A DNA stretch of 55,742 nt from Bacteroidota bacterium (GTDB lineage: Bacteria > Bacteroidota > Bacteroidia > Chitinophagales > Chitinophagaceae). Both the position numbers and the translations under genes were made by a program. The stretch is taken from positions 1-55,742 of the forward strand of contig CANHGS010000023.1 in the NCBI GenBank assembly GCA_947460595.1, written 5' to 3'. Positions 53,166 through 55,742 of this stretch are shown in pieces. The notes below the pieces were generated by a model, which saw only the letters and a program-made list of their open reading frames with translations, made no database searches and was not told the origin of the DNA. Position 1 is the stretch's first letter. Every line of letters starts with the position of its first letter.

Positions 53166-54188
53166 TTAGAGAATATTTACTTCTCTTTCAAGTTCAATTC
53201 CAAATTTGTCTTTAATAGATGCTATAATTTCACTAGACAAATGCAATATTTCTAATCCATTAGCATTCCCATAGTTGACCAATACCAGTGCTTGCAATGC
53301 ATGGCATCCTGCATCGGCTTTTCTATAACCCTTCCATCCACATTGATCCATTAACCAGCCAGCTGCAATTTTTACAAACCCGGTCTTTTCTGAAGCATAT
53401 CCGGGTATAGTTGAATATTGTTTTTGTAGTTGCTCAAATAATGCTGTAGGAATAATGGGATTTTTGAAAAAGCTACCTGCATTACCAATAATTTTGGGGT
53501 CAGGAAGTTTTGATTTTCTAATACCAATTACAGCATCTGAAATGTCTTTAATGCTTGGCTCTATGATCCTCTTTTTTGCTAATTCCTGTTCAATGATTCC
53601 ATAGCTAGTGATGAGTCTTGGTTTTTTTGACAAGCGATAACACACATTTAATATAACAAACTGATCTTTTAAATCCTTTTTGAAAACACTTTCCCTATAA
53701 CCAAAAGAACAGTCATTGGCCTCAAATCTGACTAAGCATTTGTCTTGAATATGATAAGCTTCTAGCGAATGAAAACAGTCCTTGATTTCAACCCCATATG
53801 CACCAATATTTTGAATGGGGGAGGCGCCTACCGTTCCAGGAATAAGACTTAAGTTTTCTAAACCTCCATAGTTATGGTCAATACAATGCAATACAAAGCC
53901 ATGCCAGTTTTCACCTGCCCCTGCTTCAATAATTACATCATCATTGGTTTGTTGTAATACTCGGATACCTTGTATCTCATTTTTTAATACAATACCATCA
54001 AAATTTTTGGTAAATAATAGATTACTTCCTCCTCCTAGAATCAATGATTTTTCAGCTACTTTATTGTTTAGAAGCTCCTTTGTATTGGTAAGTTCCTCCA
54101 AGCTTGAAAACTTAGCAAAATATTTTGCAGAAACAGCTATACCAAAACTATTCAAAGCCTTTAATGAGAAGTTTTCCTGTAGCAGCAT
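53166..54188 (-). CDS. murB: UDP-N-acetylenolpyruvoylglucosamine reductase
   Basis: NADPH- and FAD-dependent enzyme that makes UDP-N-acetylmuramate for peptidoglycan. The 340 residues show the type I layout: N-terminal NSFGIAVSAKYFAKFSSLEE, FAD-binding LILGGGSNLLFTKNFDGIVL, GGLENLSLIPGTVGASPIQN, IGAYGVEIKD, catalytic YRESVF and GNAGSFFKNP, then VKIAAGWLMDQCGWKGYR. The gene starts 10 bases after the priA stop and is probably cotranscribed with it. A bidirectional terminator lies 57 bases past its stop. Confidence 0.97.
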   Translation of the reverse strand: MLLQENFSLKALNSFGIAVSAKYFAKFSSLEELTNTKELLNNKVAEKSLILGGGSNLLFTKNFDGIVLKNEIQGIRVLQQTNDDVIIEAGAGENWHGFVLHCIDHNYGGLENLSLIPGTVGASPIQNIGAYGVEIKDCFHSLEAYHIQDKCLVRFEANDCSFGYRESVFKKDLKDQFVILNVCYRLSKKPRLITSYGIIEQELAKKRIIEPSIKDISDAVIGIRKSKLPDPKIIGNAGSFFKNPIIPTALFEQLQKQYSTIPGYASEKTGFVKIAAGWLMDQCGWKGYRKADAGCHALQALVLVNYGNANGLEILHLSSEIIASIKDKFGIELEREVNIL

Positions 54189-54198
54189 GTAATATATT

Positions 54199-55742
54199 TT
54201 ATATAGGGTCTACGTCTGGAATCATGGATACTGATCTATATCTTTTGTGGTTGAGTAATATAATAGAATGTTGTTCCAATATCAGTTTACATTTTCTTAC
54301 TGTAGCCGGTTCTTTGGGCATTTTAATCAAGATTTCCCAAATAAATTGATTTCTAATTCTATCTACAACAGGTTGAGCTGGACCATTAACGGCATCTCCA
54401 AATTGCTTTTTTAAAGTAAGGGCAACTATATTAGCTGCTTCTTCTGCTATCTGTTTGTCCTTGTGTTTGAATTTAACTTGTATCAATCTGGTATAGGGGG
54501 GATATTGGAATATTTCCCGATTCTTGATTTCAAAATTGTATAGTTTTTTGAAATCATGTTGAGAAACAAATTGCAAAACTGGGTGATGCGGATTACTCAC
54601 CTGAATAATGACTTGGCCCAAACTATTTTTTCTTCCTGCCCTTCCACTTACCTGTTCCATTAATTGAAAGGCCCGTTCATTTACCCTGAAATCTGTGAAA
54701 TTTAAAATGCCATCTGCATCAATGATTCCCACTAAGTTTACGTGTTCAAAGTCCAAACCCTTTACTACCATTTGTGTACCAACTAAAATGTCTAATCTTT
54801 GTTGTTCAAAGAGTTTAACCAACGCGTCATGGTCGTTTTTCCCTTTTACAGTATCGTAATCCATTCTGGCAATTTTAGCATCTGGAAATAGGGAGATTAC
54901 TTGTTCTTCAATTTTTTCAGTCCCAAAATTCTTTTGAATAAAATGATGGCTTCCACATGCCACACAAGTTTGTACCAGGGGATAACTACTACCGCAATAA
55001 TGACAGGTTAATTTATGTTTAGCTTTATGATAGGTAAGTGTAACATCGCACTGTGTGCAGTGTGGAATCCAGCCACAAGTTTCACACAGTAGATAAGGAG
55101 AATAGCCCCTTCTGTTTTGAAAAAGAATAATTTGCTTTTTCTCATCAAGTGTTTTTTGAATGGCATTAATTAAGCCTGGCGTAAACACCGTTTTCTCCTC
55201 TTTATTATAATGTAGTTGTCTTATGTCAACCATCTCCATACTTGGTAAGGAGGCATCTCCAAAACGTTCAGATAAATTAACCAAACCATATTTTCCTTGC
55301 TCAGCGTTATAATAAGATTCTAAACTTGGCGTAGCACTTCCAAGAAGCACTTTTGCATTAAATAAAGAAGCATAATAAACAGCGGCATCTCTAGCATGAT
55401 ACCTAGGAGCTGGTTCTTGTTGTTTATACGAGGGGTCGTGTTCTTCGTCGGCAATGATTAATCCAAGGTCCTTAAAGGGGAGGAATAAAGCAGAACGAGC
55501 GCCTAGTAATGCTTTCAGTGTTCCGTTTTTTACCTTATTCCAAATTTCTACCCGTTCATTAGCGTTGAACTTGGAATGATAAATACCAATGCTGCCACCA
55601 AAATGTGCTTGAAGTCTTCTAATGATCTGAGAGGTCAGGGCAATCTCTGGCAATAAGTACAAAACTTGCTGGCCCTTTTGCATGTATTGTTCAATCAGAT
55701 GAATATAGATCTGTGTTTTACCACTTGCCGTGATTCCATGTA
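54199..55742 (-). CDS. priA: Primosomal replication-restart helicase, C-terminal part (cut by window edge)
   Basis: A 513-residue C-terminal part of PriA, the 3'-5' helicase that reloads the replisome at stalled forks. The sequence enters the window at the Walker A loop HGITASGKT, followed by IYIHLIEQY and LYLLPEIALTSQIIRRLQ. Motif II is IIADEEHDPSYK. The zinc-binding Cys cluster (CETCGWIPHCTQC, CHYCG, CVACG) and the later VGTQMVVKGLDFEHVNLVGI and EQVSGRAGRKN helicase motifs are present. The N-terminal DNA-binding domain lies outside the window. It is immediately followed by murB, 10 bases away, in an apparent operon. Confidence 0.96.
   Translation of the reverse strand, partial: HGITASGKTQIYIHLIEQYMQKGQQVLYLLPEIALTSQIIRRLQAHFGGSIGIYHSKFNANERVEIWNKVKNGTLKALLGARSALFLPFKDLGLIIADEEHDPSYKQQEPAPRYHARDAAVYYASLFNAKVLLGSATPSLESYYNAEQGKYGLVNLSERFGDASLPSMEMVDIRQLHYNKEEKTVFTPGLINAIQKTLDEKKQIILFQNRRGYSPYLLCETCGWIPHCTQCDVTLTYHKAKHKLTCHYCGSSYPLVQTCVACGSHHFIQKNFGTEKIEEQVISLFPDAKIARMDYDTVKGKNDHDALVKLFEQQRLDILVGTQMVVKGLDFEHVNLVGIIDADGILNFTDFRVNERAFQLMEQVSGRAGRKNSLGQVIIQVSNPHHPVLQFVSQHDFKKLYNFEIKNREIFQYPPYTRLIQVKFKHKDKQIAEEAANIVALTLKKQFGDAVNGPAQPVVDRIRNQFIWEILIKMPKEPATVRKCKLILEQHSIILLNHKRYRSVSMIPDVDPI

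Overview
This 55.7 kb window looks like core chromosome from a member of the Bacteroidota, most likely near the Chitinophagaceae. The signs are AT-rich DNA, many promoters of the TAnnTTTG type, almost no Shine-Dalgarno sequences, three TonB-dependent receptors, a protein with a type IX secretion (gliding-motility) C-terminal domain, an OmpA protein with calcium-binding repeats, and family-typical genes (DUF4270, DUF5686, GSCFA, VF530). I saw no prophage, insertion sequence, CRISPR array, rRNA or tRNA. The two ends cut through ahcY (left) and priA (right).

Layout. 1-6.6 kb: ahcY (partial), a divergent Lrp/AsnC regulator, a PAP2 phosphatase overlapping valS, a small lipoprotein, a decayed mechanosensitive-channel (MscS) remnant, and a DnaQ-type exonuclease fused to a GIY-YIG nuclease. 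6.7-10.5 kb: tex and an ALDH7-type aldehyde dehydrogenase. 10.6-18.8 kb, all minus strand: a LytS/LytT-type two-component pair, panB, ppx, ppk, rfaE2, a flippase-like membrane protein, a panD remnant and panC. 18.9-25.9 kb, plus strand: a GT5 N-domain protein, a DUF4270 lipoprotein, metK, and a NUDIX-rlmB-HMG-CoA-lyase-like-GSCFA operon. 25.9-34.7 kb: miaE, a DEAD-box helicase, a VF530 protein, a penicillin acylase, a small membrane protein, a DUF5686 protein and trhO. 34.8-44.9 kb: three TonB-dependent receptors with purC and pdhB between them. 44.9-55.7 kb: a sigma-54 activator without a DNA-binding domain, lepB, cdd, a membrane protein of unknown role, the type IX secreted protein, an RlpA-like protein, an OmpA protein, murB and priA.

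How the genes fit together. The methyl cycle (metK, ahcY), pantothenate synthesis (panB, panC, with panD broken here), polyphosphate turnover (ppk, ppx), tRNA and rRNA modification (miaE, trhO, rlmB), and envelope building (murB, rfaE2, lepB, OmpA, RlpA, TonB receptors) make up most of the content. It reads as housekeeping DNA, and I found no clear new multi-gene system. The points most worth a second look are the panD remnant between panC and the flippase gene, the MscS relic, the HTH-less sigma-54 activator with an altered GAFTGA loop, promoters that sit directly against start codons, and inverted repeats at the metK promoter and in the trhO leader.
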